Part shown: one piece after another, positions 1 to 7,870 of the stretch | Layout of the letters: every line of letters begins with the position of its first letter | Position numbering within the stretch: position 1 is the first letter of the stretch | DNA from: Kribbella jiaozuonensis | GTDB taxonomy: Bacteria > Actinomycetota > Actinomycetes > Propionibacteriales > Kribbellaceae | Direction: 5' to 3' | Assembly (NCBI RefSeq): GCF_005233875.1 | Contig: NZ_SZPZ01000004.1 | Location: 620,001 to 684,000 of the forward strand | Length of the DNA: 64,000 nt | The notes under the pieces: generated by a model | The model's input: the letters and a program-made list of their open reading frames with translations, nothing else | Told to the model about the DNA's origin: nothing | The model's database searches: none | Position numbers and translations under genes: made by a program

Positions 1-1
1 C

Positions 2-1306
2 AACGAGTTCACTGGCGTCGAGCAGCGGCTGCAGGACATCGAACGGCAGCTGGCCGGACCGGCCGACGCGCTCGTCGTCGTGGATCGCGAGGAACTCGAG
101 CGCGTGCCGAGCGGGATCGAGACCTACCGGGCCGCGCTCGATCTGATCGCGGGCAAGCCGACCGGCACCATCGAACACGCCGCCGTCGCACTCCGGCTCG
201 TCGTACCCGGCGACGACCTCACCACCTCGGCCGCCTCGGCATTGTCCGCGCTTGCCTCCTGGTCCGGTGGAGACATCGAGGCTGCCCACCGTGGGTACGC
301 CGCCGCCACGGCCGGCCTCGAACGCGCCGGGCACATCTCCGATGTCCTCGGGTGCTCCGTCACGCTGGCCGATCTCGAAATCACCCTCGGCCACCTGCGG
401 CAGGCACAGGCGACGCTGGAACGAGCGCTCGAAGTCGGCCACGGTGTCCGCGGAACCTCCGACATGTACGTCGGTCTGAGCCGGATCGCCTGGGAGCGGA
501 ACGATCTCGACGCGGCCACCGACTACCTGCGCCGCGCCGAGGAGCTGGCGTCCGACCTCCCACAGAACCCGTACCGCTGGCGACTCGCGATGGCCCGCAT
601 CCGCGAGGCCGAAGGCGATCTCGACAGCGCCCTCGAACTGCTGGACGCGGCGATCAAGGTGTACGTCGGCGACTTCTCCCCCAACGTCCGCCCACTCACC
701 GCGGTCCGCGCCCGACTGCTGATCGCCCGCGGCGAGCTTGCTGCGGCGCAGGAATGGGCGGCAGGCCTGCCGGACGAGTTGTCCTATCTCCACGAGTACG
801 AGCATGTGACGTTGGCCCGGCTGATGATGGCTCAGCACCAGGACGCCGGACCGCTCCTCGACAAGCTACGAGAAGCCGCAGAGGGCAGGACCGGCAGCCT
901 GATCGAGATCCTGGTGCTTCAGTCGCTCGCCGCCCGCGATCCCGCTCCGCTGGAACGTGCGCTGGCGCTGGCCGAACCCGAGGGTTACGTGCGGGTGTTC
1001 ATCGCTGACGGCACCGCGATGCTGCAGCGACAGCGGTCTGCCTACGCCCAAAGACTTCTCGACGCAGCCGGCCGACCCACGCACGTAACCACTCCGCAGA
1101 GCCTGATCGATCCGCTCAGCGAGCGTGAGCTCGACGTACTGCGGCTGCTCACCAGCGAACTCGACGGCCCGTCGATCGCACGGGAGCTCGTGGTGTCGCT
1201 CAACACCGTGCGGACGCACACCAAGCACATCTACACCAAGCTCGGCGTCAACAACCGGCGCGCGGCGATCCGGCGGGCTCACCAGCTCGGGCTCCTCACC
1301 CGCTGA
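2..1306 (+). CDS. LuxR-family (MalT/LAL-like) transcriptional regulator, 5' end outside the window
   Basis: The reading frame is open from base 2, so the N-terminal part, presumably with an NTPase domain, lies upstream of the window. The visible 434 residues are a helical TPR-like region typical of MalT/LAL regulators (repeated A-x-L-x-x-A patterns such as QAQATLERALEVG) and a C-terminal LuxR/GerE helix-turn-helix of about 60 residues with LSERELDVLRLL, SIARELVVSLNTVRTH and IYTKLGVNNRRAA. It is predicted to be a cytoplasmic DNA-binding activator. The inducer cannot be told from the sequence. A GTG at 80 is in frame but internal. The gene is followed after 54 bases by a small protein and a DUF4386 membrane protein on the same strand, which it may control. 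Confidence 0.88.
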   Translation, partial: NEFTGVEQRLQDIERQLAGPADALVVVDREELERVPSGIETYRAALDLIAGKPTGTIEHAAVALRLVVPGDDLTTSAASALSALASWSGGDIEAAHRGYAAATAGLERAGHISDVLGCSVTLADLEITLGHLRQAQATLERALEVGHGVRGTSDMYVGLSRIAWERNDLDAATDYLRRAEELASDLPQNPYRWRLAMARIREAEGDLDSALELLDAAIKVYVGDFSPNVRPLTAVRARLLIARGELAAAQEWAAGLPDELSYLHEYEHVTLARLMMAQHQDAGPLLDKLREAAEGRTGSLIEILVLQSLAARDPAPLERALALAEPEGYVRVFIADGTAMLQRQRSAYAQRLLDAAGRPTHVTTPQSLIDPLSERELDVLRLLTSELDGPSIARELVVSLNTVRTHTKHIYTKLGVNNRRAAIRRAHQLGLLTR

Positions 1307-1360
1307 AGATCACCACATGATGTGACGCGCGCTCACCAGGCCCGCGCCTACTTTGCGGCT

Positions 1361-1597
1361 ATGGACCACGAATCAGCCTGGTACGAAATCCGCCTCGAAG
1401 GGCGAATCGATCCCCGGTGGGCCGCGTGGTTCGACGGAATGACCCTCACCCACGCCGACGGCACCACCGTCCTCCACGGCCGAGTGGCCGACCAGGCAGC
1501 CCTGCACGGACTGCTGCAGCGACTCCGCGACCTCGGTCTGCCGCTGCTCTCGGTCGACCGGGTCGACACCAACCAACCGCAAAGGAAACCGTTATGA
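1361..1597 (+). CDS. small conserved-looking protein of unknown function, 78 aa
   Basis: A 78-residue protein starting at ATG 1361; an in-frame GTG at 1322 would add 13 residues. It has no signal peptide or membrane segment. The sequence alternates short beta-like stretches with a leucine-rich helix (ALHGLLQRLRDLGLPLLSV), and the core WYEIRLEGRIDPRWAAWF looks like a small ferredoxin-like alpha/beta fold. I do not recognise a named family. Its stop codon overlaps the start of the DUF4386 gene by ATGA, so the two are translationally coupled and probably act together. Confidence 0.7.
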   Translation: MDHESAWYEIRLEGRIDPRWAAWFDGMTLTHADGTTVLHGRVADQAALHGLLQRLRDLGLPLLSVDRVDTNQPQRKPL

Positions 1598-2313
1598 CCA
1601 TCACCGCACCTGCCCCGAGCACCACCGTCAGCTCCGCCGATCCGGACCGCGGCCACGCCCGCGCCGCCGGGATCTTCTACCTGGTGACCTTCGCCGCCTC
1701 GTTCCCGGCGCTGTTCCTGATCGGCCCGGTGCTGCACGATCACAACTACATCCTCGGCGCCGGCCAGGACAGCCGGGTGCTGTTCGGCTGTCTGCTCGAC
1801 TTCGTCAACGCGCTGGCCGGCATCGGCAGTGCCGTCGCACTGTTCCCGGTGATGAAGCGGTACAAGGAGTCCCTGGCCCTCGGCTTCGTCACGTCCCGGA
1901 CGATTGAGGCGGCCGTGATCATGATCGGGGTCGTCAGCCTCGTCGCCGTCGTCAACCTGCGCCAGGATCTCGCCGGCACCGCCGACCCCACCGCACTCGG
2001 CATCGTCGGTCAGGCGCTCGTCGAGGTCCGCAACTGGTCCTTCCTGTTCGGAGCCGGGACCATGCCCGCGATCAGCGCGATCCTGCTCGGCACGCTGATG
2101 TACCGCTCCCGCCGCGTCCCGCGGTTCATGCCGATCATGGGCCTCGTCGGTGCACCGCTGCTGCTGACCGCGAACATCCTGACCGTCCTCGGACACAACG
2201 AGCAGCTGTCCGTAGGGTCCGCGGTCGCCACCCTCCCGGTCGCCCTCTGGGAGCTTTCGATCGGCCTCTACATGACGTTCAAGGGCCTCAAGCCGGCCGA
2301 GCTCAACCGGTGA
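1594..2313 (+). CDS. DUF4386-type integral membrane protein
   Basis: A 239-residue membrane protein with about six hydrophobic segments, starting near residue 25 (AGIFYLVTFAASFPALFLIG) and ending near residue 225. The spacing and the N-terminal A-G-x-F-Y-L-x-T pattern match the DUF4386 family, whose function is not established. The ATG at 1594 is chosen because it overlaps the previous stop (ATGA) and gives the usual family length; the frame is open further upstream but that would run through the preceding gene. The 3' end overlaps the convergent NTF2-like gene by 11 bases. Confidence 0.85.
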   Translation: MTITAPAPSTTVSSADPDRGHARAAGIFYLVTFAASFPALFLIGPVLHDHNYILGAGQDSRVLFGCLLDFVNALAGIGSAVALFPVMKRYKESLALGFVTSRTIEAAVIMIGVVSLVAVVNLRQDLAGTADPTALGIVGQALVEVRNWSFLFGAGTMPAISAILLGTLMYRSRRVPRFMPIMGLVGAPLLLTANILTVLGHNEQLSVGSAVATLPVALWELSIGLYMTFKGLKPAELNR

Positions 2314-2761
2314 TCGGAGCCGCGTGCGCCTCGGCGTACCCGGCAGCAGCCAGCCGGTCGAGGGTCTTCTCCAGTACGGCGGTGTCTTCGAGCGTCCGTA
2401 CCTCGGTGATCTTCCCCCACCGGATCCGCAGGAACTGATGAACAACGTTCTCGTACGTCGAACCGTCCACGACGCCCACGTGGACGGTGACGGCCGTTGC
2501 GACCCGGGTGTTCCAAGGCCAGCCGTTGACGAGCACGTCCTGCACCTCGAAGCGGGTGTTCGGCAGCAGCCGGAAGCAGCGCTCCCACCAGGCCCGCAGC
2601 GCGTCATGGGTACGGCGCTCGCCGCCCAGCGCGTGGTCGCCGTAGAACCGGTACGTGAACGAGGGCGCCATCCCCGCCACCATCGCCTCCCAGTTGCCCG
2701 CGCTGATCTGCGCGAACGCATTCCGGACCTGCCGCGCCACGATCTGGTGGTAAATGCCCAT
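2303..2761 (-). CDS. NTF2-like/SnoaL-fold protein
   Basis: A 152-residue cytoplasmic protein. The N-terminal helix VRNAFAQISAGNWEAMVAGMAPSF followed by YGDHALGG, a central WWERCFRLLPN helix turn and a C-terminal beta sheet with FLRIRWGKITEVRTLEDT is the standard SnoaL/NTF2 cone fold. Family members are polyketide cyclases, isomerases or small-ligand binding proteins; which applies here cannot be decided. The gene is divergent from the HxlR regulator, with a 27-bp inverted repeat between them, so it is the likely target of that regulator. Confidence 0.8.
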   Translation of the reverse strand: MGIYHQIVARQVRNAFAQISAGNWEAMVAGMAPSFTYRFYGDHALGGERRTHDALRAWWERCFRLLPNTRFEVQDVLVNGWPWNTRVATAVTVHVGVVDGSTYENVVHQFLRIRWGKITEVRTLEDTAVLEKTLDRLAAAGYAEAHAAPITG

Positions 2762-2777
2762 GGGATCACCCTAGGGC

Positions 2778-2804
2778 TAGTGAGTTCAATGACGCAACTG
2801 ACTA
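2778..2804. promoter_or_regulatory. inverted repeat, candidate HxlR operator
   Basis: TAGTGAGTT at 2778-2786 and AACTGACTA at 2796-2804 are inverted copies with 8 of 9 matches around a 9-base spacer. The site lies between the divergent NTF2-like gene (start 2761) and the HxlR gene (start 2816), and ends 11 bases before the regulator ATG. A dyad of this size close to its own start is typical of an autoregulatory HxlR operator. Binding is inferred, not shown. Confidence 0.55.
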
Positions 2805-2815
2805 CACTCGGGGCC

Positions 2816-3322
2816 ATGCGGAACACCAACTTCGCCTCGATGCACTGCTCACTAGCCCAGTCCCTGGAGCTGATCGGCGACTGGTGGACCCCTCTGGTCC
2901 TGCGTGACCTGTACCTGGGCCTGAACCGCTTCGACCAGTTCGTGACCGACCTCGGCATCTCCCGCAACCTGCTGACCGACCGACTGACCAAGCTCGTCGA
3001 CGGCGGCCTGGTACGGCGGACGCCGTACCAGCAGAACCCGGTCCGGTACAGCTACGAGCTGACCGAGGCCGGGAAGGAGCTGGTGCCGATCCTGATGGCG
3101 CTGACCGCTTGGGGCGATCGCTGGGCGACTCCCCCGGCCGGCCAGCCGATCCGGTTCACCCACACGACGTGTGGCAAGCAGACGACCCCGACGGTCTCCT
3201 GCTCCGAGTGCGGCGAGGCCCTGACGATGGACGAGGTCGCACCGTTGCCCGGGCCGGGCGGCCGGACCGCTCCCGGTACGGCGTTGATCGCGAGCGTCCT
3301 AGGATTCGAGCCGAAGGCGTAG
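2816..3322 (+). CDS. HxlR-family transcriptional regulator with C-terminal zinc-ribbon-like segment
   Basis: A 168-residue winged-helix regulator. The HxlR domain covers about residues 8-100, with SLELIGDWWTPLVLRDLYLG, GISRNLLTDRLTKLVDGGLV and the wing YSYELTEAGKEL. The last 45 residues carry a possible zinc-binding cysteine set (TCGK, then CSECGE), seen in a subset of this family. The long frame is open well upstream of 2816; the ATG at 2816 is chosen because it gives a standard HxlR N-terminus (MRNTNFASMHCSLAQ) and follows the operator-like dyad. Its 3' end overlaps the convergent gene by 24 bases. Confidence 0.88.
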   Translation: MRNTNFASMHCSLAQSLELIGDWWTPLVLRDLYLGLNRFDQFVTDLGISRNLLTDRLTKLVDGGLVRRTPYQQNPVRYSYELTEAGKELVPILMALTAWGDRWATPPAGQPIRFTHTTCGKQTTPTVSCSECGEALTMDEVAPLPGPGGRTAPGTALIASVLGFEPKA

Positions 3323-3703
3323 CAGCTCGGCCAGCGGCAGCGACTCGCCGTCACGGGCGCCCTGACCGACGATGAGCGGCGGGTCGGACGGGACGACGTG
3401 CACGCCGGCGACGCGGGCCTTGAGGCTCGCGGGTACGCCGAGGATGTAGAAGTTGCCGTCGACATCTACTGCGAGCGAGCGGTTGCGGCGCAGGTACCAG
3501 CCGGTGAGGTTGGTCCGGTAGCTCGTGTTCGAGCCGACCACCTGCGCACGCAACGGCTCCGGCTCGATGCCGCGTTCCTTCAGCGTCGCGATGAAATCGA
3601 TGAGGAGCTGACGAGCCTGCGCGGTCTCCGACGCCTTGCGACGCTCCAGCGCGGCCGCATGCTCGACCGCCGCCTGTCGCCGTTCATCCCGCCAACTCGT
3701 CAC
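3299..3703 (-). CDS. protein of unknown function, 134 aa
   Basis: I do not recognise this protein. It starts with a charged, probably helical segment (residues 1-50, rich in Arg, Glu and Ala: WRDERRQAAVEHAAALERRK) and continues with a beta-rich part containing GWYLRRNRSLAVDVDGNFYIL. There is no signal peptide or membrane segment. It overlaps the end of the HxlR gene tail to tail and lies just upstream, on the same strand, of no other obvious partner; the VOC gene ends 9 bases beyond its start. A cytoplasmic role is likely. Confidence 0.65.
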   Translation of the reverse strand: MTSWRDERRQAAVEHAAALERRKASETAQARQLLIDFIATLKERGIEPEPLRAQVVGSNTSYRTNLTGWYLRRNRSLAVDVDGNFYILGVPASLKARVAGVHVVPSDPPLIVGQGARDGESLPLAELLRLRLES

Positions 3704-3712
3704 GGCCTCAGA

Positions 3713-4069
3713 TTAGGCGACGCACAAACAGAACGGATGCCCAGCCGGGTCGAGGAAGACCCGGAACGTCGTACCGGGCTGGTGTTCAGCCTTGGTCGCG
3801 CCGATCGCCACCACCTCGGACTCCGCTTCGTCGAGGTCGCGGACCATCACGTCGAGATGCATCTGCTGCGGGCCGTCCTGGCTCGGCCACGACGGCGCCT
3901 TGAAGTTCTCGACCTGCTGGAACGAGATGCAGTTGCTCCCGTCCTCGGGCTTGATGTCGGCCCAACCGTCGCGGGACTCGACCTTCCAGCCGAGCACCTC
4001 GCCGTAGAACTGCGCGAGCCGCGCGGCGTCGGGGCAGTCCATCACAAAACTCGGGTACATAGCGATCAT
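3713..4069 (-). CDS. VOC-superfamily (glyoxalase/bleomycin-resistance-like) protein
   Basis: A 118-residue protein with the beta-alpha-beta-beta-beta VOC fold: MYPSFVMDCPDAARLAQFYGEVLGWKV in the first module and MHLDVMVRDLDEAESEVVAIGA with FRVFLDPAGHPFCLCVA in the second. Metal-ligand-like residues are present (His in QQMHLDV, and FLDPAGHPFCL), but the substrate cannot be predicted. The frame is open to 4138; ATG 4069 (or 4060) is preferred because the extra N-terminus is serine-rich and unlike the family. It is divergent from the ABC exporter genes. Confidence 0.82.
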   Translation of the reverse strand: MIAMYPSFVMDCPDAARLAQFYGEVLGWKVESRDGWADIKPEDGSNCISFQQVENFKAPSWPSQDGPQQMHLDVMVRDLDEAESEVVAIGATKAEHQPGTTFRVFLDPAGHPFCLCVA

Positions 4070-4122
4070 GGCTCGAACCCTACTGACCATTCCGGACGAT
4101 CCACGCCCGGAACTCGAACCAA

Positions 4123-4140
4123 CGATGGAGTAATCCATCG
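4123..4140. promoter_or_regulatory. inverted repeat between the VOC gene and the exporter operon
   Basis: CGATGGA at 4123-4129 and TCCATCG at 4134-4140 form a perfect 7-bp dyad around GTAA. It lies in the 141-base space between the VOC start (4069) and the first exporter gene (4211). It is a plausible operator, for instance for the nearby response regulator, but could be a chance dyad. I see nothing else convincing in this space. Confidence 0.35.
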
Positions 4141-4210
4141 CCGGTTGCGGTCGGCAAGATCAACAGCTACGCCGATGAGGACAGTGACCCTCCACGGCCA
4201 GGCTGGGCGC

Positions 4211-4381
4211 ATGCTTCGACTTCTCGGACTCAACGCCTACGTACGCGCACTCGTCGGAATCGGCCTGGCCGGTGTCGGTATCGGCACCCACCGCCCGCTG
4301 CTGATCGGCATCGGCGGCGCGATCGCGCTCTGGAGCGCAGTGAACATCGTGATGGAGCTCAAGAATCGCGAGCGCAGGTGA
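4211..4381 (+). CDS. small membrane protein, 56 aa, first gene of an ABC exporter operon
   Basis: A 56-residue protein with two hydrophobic segments (about residues 8-25 and 29-46) separated by a THRP turn and ending in the basic tail ELKNRERR. It is shorter than most annotation cut-offs, but it is supported by GTGA overlap with the following ABC ATPase start, which indicates translational coupling. It may be a small subunit or assembly partner of the exporter. The alternative is that it is a leader whose main role is to couple translation. No strong ribosome binding site is visible. Confidence 0.55.
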   Translation: MLRLLGLNAYVRALVGIGLAGVGIGTHRPLLIGIGGAIALWSAVNIVMELKNRERR

Positions 4382-5274
4382 GCGCGATCAGCGTCGACAG
4401 ACTGACGAAGTACTACGGGGACTTCGCGGCCGTCGACGGGATCAGTTTCGAGATCCCGGCCGGTCAGGTGGTCGCCGTACTCGGACCGAACGGCGCCGGC
4501 AAGACGACCACGCTCGAGATCCTCGAAGGGTTCGCCGACGCCACGACCGGCCAGGTCAGTGTGCTCGGCAAGGACCCGCGACGCGGCGGCCGTGCGTGGC
4601 GGAGCCGGATCGGGCTCGTACTGCAGTCCACCAGCCTCGAGACCGAGCCGACGGTCGCGGAGTTGCTGACCCTGTTCGCCCGGCTCTACCCGAACCCGCG
4701 GCCGATCCGCGAGGTCCTCGAACTGATCGACCTGACCGCCGAGGCCAAGGTGCGGATCGGCACGCTGTCCGGCGGGCAGCAGCGCCGGGTCGATCTCGGC
4801 TTGGCGATGATCGGGAACCCCGAGCTGCTGTTTCTCGACGAGCCAACCACCGGACTCGACCCGGAAGCCCGGCGCCGGTGCTGGGCAAGCATCGAGCGGC
4901 TCAACGGCTCCGGTACGACGATCCTGCTCACCACGCACTACCTCGACGAAGCCGACAAGCTGGCTGACCGGGTCCTGGTCCTGTCCGCGGGCCGGCTCGT
5001 CGCCGACATGACACCGACGGCGATGCGGGCGAGCAGCGGCGTCAGCTTCGTGCGATTGCCGCTGCCGCCCGGCGTACCCCTGCCGCCGGACCTGGCCCGT
5101 CACGTCACCGGGCAGGAGCTCGCCTTGCAGACCGATCAGGTCGTGCCTGTGCTCGCGGAGCTGATCTCTTGGGCCGACCAGTCCGGCGTCGGTCTGACCG
5201 GACTGGAAGTCGGGCCGCCGAGCCTCGAAGACGTCTACCTGGCCATCACCGGGAAGGAGCCGGTCCATGTCTGA
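4378..5274 (+). CDS. ABC-2 exporter ATP-binding protein
   Basis: A 298-residue ATPase with Walker A GPNGAGKTT (about residue 40), Q-loop region, signature LSGGQQRRV and Walker B LLFLDEPTTGLDPEARR, followed by a switch histidine in LLTTHYLDEADKLADR. This is the daunorubicin/multidrug (DrrA, NatA-like) type that pairs with ABC-2 permeases to export drugs, lipids or antibiotics. The GTG start at 4378 overlaps the previous stop (GTGA). The permease gene begins 8 bases before this gene ends. The substrate is unknown. Confidence 0.93.
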   Translation: MSAISVDRLTKYYGDFAAVDGISFEIPAGQVVAVLGPNGAGKTTTLEILEGFADATTGQVSVLGKDPRRGGRAWRSRIGLVLQSTSLETEPTVAELLTLFARLYPNPRPIREVLELIDLTAEAKVRIGTLSGGQQRRVDLGLAMIGNPELLFLDEPTTGLDPEARRRCWASIERLNGSGTTILLTTHYLDEADKLADRVLVLSAGRLVADMTPTAMRASSGVSFVRLPLPPGVPLPPDLARHVTGQELALQTDQVVPVLAELISWADQSGVGLTGLEVGPPSLEDVYLAITGKEPVHV

Positions 5275-6031
5275 TCTGCAACTGCTCATCGGGCAGCTCG
5301 GTCACCAGATCCGGCTGCTCCTGCGGACCCCACGAGCCATGAGCACCGGACTGGTCCTTCCGGTGCTGCTGCTGTTCCTCAACTCGTCCGACGGACACGT
5401 GCCACCCGCTCGGCTAGCAGGATGCGCAGTGCTAGGTACGACGATGATTGCCTGGACGACCCACGGCATCGGACTGGTCGCCGTTCGCGAGTCCGGCGTG
5501 ATGAAGCGCTACCGCGCGACACCGCTGCCTGCTTGGTGCTACCTGACCGCGCAGATCGTCGCATCGGTGATCGTCGCCGTGCTGGCGGGAGCTCTCGCAG
5601 TACTGGTCAGCGTGGTGTTCTTCGGGACCGAGCTGCAGTTCTGGCACGCGCTGGTGATGCTCGGCGTCATCGTCCTTGGTGCGCTGGCGTGTGCGTCGGC
5701 GTCGACTGCAGTGACCGGTTTCGTGCCTACGGTCACCAGTGCGTTCCCGATCCTGGGCCTCACCTATCTGCCCGTCCTGTTGCTGTCGGGAACGGTAGGC
5801 GAGCCGCTGAAGGCGCACTGGCTCAACGTGGTTGCCTCGTATCTCCCGGTCCGCCCGACTGTCGTCTCTCTGGAACGTACGACGCCTGCGCCCCACGACA
5901 TCCTCGTCCTGTGCGCTTGGTCCGTTGGCGGTCTGCTTCTGTCGCTGGCGGTCTTCCGTTGGGAGCCGACGCGAACCCGCCAGCATCGTCCTCCTGCTAC
6001 TGCAGCAGCCCACGCTGATACGCGTAGCTGA
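5267..6031 (+). CDS. ABC-2 type permease
   Basis: A 254-residue inner-membrane protein with about six transmembrane segments. The cytoplasmic start QLGHQIRLLLRTPRAM, then VLPVLLLFLNSS, and the later GLTYLPVLLLSGTV with LPVRPTVV are characteristic of ABC2_membrane proteins. It overlaps the ATPase gene by 8 bases and must form the exporter with it. Its end overlaps the convergent response regulator gene by 35 bases, so transcription of the two units is likely to interfere. Confidence 0.9.
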   Translation: MSDLQLLIGQLGHQIRLLLRTPRAMSTGLVLPVLLLFLNSSDGHVPPARLAGCAVLGTTMIAWTTHGIGLVAVRESGVMKRYRATPLPAWCYLTAQIVASVIVAVLAGALAVLVSVVFFGTELQFWHALVMLGVIVLGALACASASTAVTGFVPTVTSAFPILGLTYLPVLLLSGTVGEPLKAHWLNVVASYLPVRPTVVSLERTTPAPHDILVLCAWSVGGLLLSLAVFRWEPTRTRQHRPPATAAAHADTRS

Positions 6032-6647
6032 CGGCGCGAGCCCGGTCGCGGGCGCCGATCTTGGCCAGCAGGTGGTTCACGTGGCTCTTGACCGTTGCCT
6101 CGCTCACCACAAGTCGCTCGGCGATCTCACCGTTCGACAGGCCCGCGGCAATCAACGTCAGTACTTCGGTCTCGCGCCGGGTCAGTAGATCGTCGACGGC
6201 AGTCGTCGCCTGCGCCGGACGAGGTGCCGCGGCGATGGCATCGACGAGATGATGCTGGACGGCCGGGTCGATCGCGGCCCGGTCGTCCAGCACCCGCAGC
6301 AAGGCCTCATGGATCTCGGCCGACCGCGCGTCCTTCGTCAGATAACCACGCGCTCCGGCCCGCAACGCGGACAGGACCGATTCGTCATCGGCGTACGTCG
6401 TCAATGCGATGACCTTCACGTCCGGGTACAGCTGCCGCAACTGTCGCGTCGCCTCGACGCCATCGCATCGCGGCATCCGCAGATCCATCAGTACGACGTC
6501 CGGCCGCAACTCCCCCGCCATCCGCACCGCCTCTTCACCACCCGACGCGGTCCCGACCACCTGCACATCGGGCAGCAGCCCAAGCACCAGCGCGAGTCCT
6601 TCCCGGACCATCCGCTGGTCGTCCACGCTCAGCACCCGGATCGTCAT
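5997..6647 (-). CDS. NarL/FixJ-family response regulator
   Basis: A 216-residue regulator with a receiver domain at residues 1-120 (acidic pocket VDDQRM, phospho-acceptor Asp in VLMDLRMPRCDG, conserved Thr and Lys in ALTTYADD and LTKDA) and a LuxR-type helix-turn-helix at about 150-210 (LTRRETEVLTLIAAGLSNGEIA, VSEATVKSHVNHLLAKI). The ATG at 6647 is chosen because it overlaps the kinase stop (ATGA) and gives a correct receiver start. Together with the kinase and the facing ABC-2 exporter it looks like a DesK/DesR-type stress sensing unit; control of the exporter is inferred from position. Confidence 0.93.
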   Translation of the reverse strand: MTIRVLSVDDQRMVREGLALVLGLLPDVQVVGTASGGEEAVRMAGELRPDVVLMDLRMPRCDGVEATRQLRQLYPDVKVIALTTYADDESVLSALRAGARGYLTKDARSAEIHEALLRVLDDRAAIDPAVQHHLVDAIAAAPRPAQATTAVDDLLTRRETEVLTLIAAGLSNGEIAERLVVSEATVKSHVNHLLAKIGARDRARAVSYAYQRGLLQ

Positions 6648-7786
6648 GCCGGCACCTCCAGTTCGACCCGGAACCCAGTCAAGGTCGGACCGGCGTCGAG
6701 CCGACCACCGACAAGCTCCGCCCGCTCCCGCATGCCCGTCAGCCCGTATCCTCCTGAGCCGGCGAGTGCGCCAACGCCGTAGTCCTCCACGACCAACCGC
6801 ACCACCCCGGGCTCGTAGCTCAGCTGCAAGCAGACTCGATCCTGCCCGGGCGCATGCTTGGCGATATTCGTCAACGACTCCTGCGCCACCCGATAGACCG
6901 CGAGCTGTGCATCCGCATCGAGCTGGTGCGCATCGCCACATACAGTCAGCTCACACCGGATACCGGTGTCGTGCTCGAACCGCGCCGACAACGCCGGCAA
7001 CTCCCCCGGCCCCGGCAGCGTCCCGCCCTCGCGCAGCGTCGTGATCGCATTCCGCGCCTCGTCGAGCCCCGACCCGGCCAGCCTCCGCGCCCGCTCGATC
7101 ACCGGCCCGAGCCGCTCGTCGGACGCAGCCAGCACACTCGCTCCTTCCAGCTGAAGCACCAACGCCGACAACGAATGCGCCAGTACGTCGTGCATCTCGC
7201 GCGCCAACCGCTGCCGCTCCGCGAGAGCTGCCGCACGAGCGTCCGCCTCGCGCGTGTGCTCCAACGCAATCAACAATTCCTCGGCCTGACCGTTGGTGGC
7301 GCTGAGCCGTTCGGCCAGCCGCATCACCGCGTAGAAACTCGCCATCGCAATACCAGTCATCAACGCCGGCAGCGGCGACCGGTTCTGGCCGGCAACGATC
7401 AGCGCCACCAGTGCCCCACCCACCAGCAGACTCCCCGGCAGCGGCGCGAGCCGACGACCGATTACCGCCACCGCGACGAACACACCGAGCACACCCGGAC
7501 CGGACGGCTGCAACAGCAGCAGTACGACGCTTGCCGCGAACAACAGCAGGATCGACAACCACCGACCCCCGCGCCTGGTCACGAACGCACCGCCCGCACC
7601 GATGCCGAAGGCAACTATTGCCAGCAGGATCACCAAGCCCCGGCCGGACAATCCGGGCCGCGGCTCGGTCCGGCACAACGCGATCACCTGCAGCCCGATG
7701 ATGACCGGACCCACGAGTCGCAGCCACCGCCAGGCCCGGGCGTGATGGGTCCGCGCATGACGAAGCGCAGTCAGCGTCGTGGTCAC
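6644..7786 (-). CDS. two-component sensor histidine kinase (HisKA_3 type)
   Basis: A 380-residue kinase. Four to five hydrophobic segments occupy about residues 20-150, followed by the HisKA_3 dimerisation box with the phospho-acceptor His (REMHDVLAHSLSALV, about 190) and a HATPase domain with the N-box region VAQESLTNIAKHA and G-box GSGGYGLTGMRERAEL. The GTG at 7786 starts the sequence VTTTLTALRHARTHH; an ATG at 7834 would add 16 residues. It has almost no extracytoplasmic loop, so it probably senses a membrane signal. It is translationally coupled to its response regulator. Confidence 0.9.
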   Translation of the reverse strand: MTTTLTALRHARTHHARAWRWLRLVGPVIIGLQVIALCRTEPRPGLSGRGLVILLAIVAFGIGAGGAFVTRRGGRWLSILLLFAASVVLLLLQPSGPGVLGVFVAVAVIGRRLAPLPGSLLVGGALVALIVAGQNRSPLPALMTGIAMASFYAVMRLAERLSATNGQAEELLIALEHTREADARAAALAERQRLAREMHDVLAHSLSALVLQLEGASVLAASDERLGPVIERARRLAGSGLDEARNAITTLREGGTLPGPGELPALSARFEHDTGIRCELTVCGDAHQLDADAQLAVYRVAQESLTNIAKHAPGQDRVCLQLSYEPGVVRLVVEDYGVGALAGSGGYGLTGMRERAELVGGRLDAGPTLTGFRVELEVPA

Positions 7787-7870
7787 CGATCGACCGTAGG
7801 CAGCACGACCCCGCGCGGTCAGCGATCCGGCCACGATCTCAACCCGGAGATCAACCCAGAGTTGGAGAAA

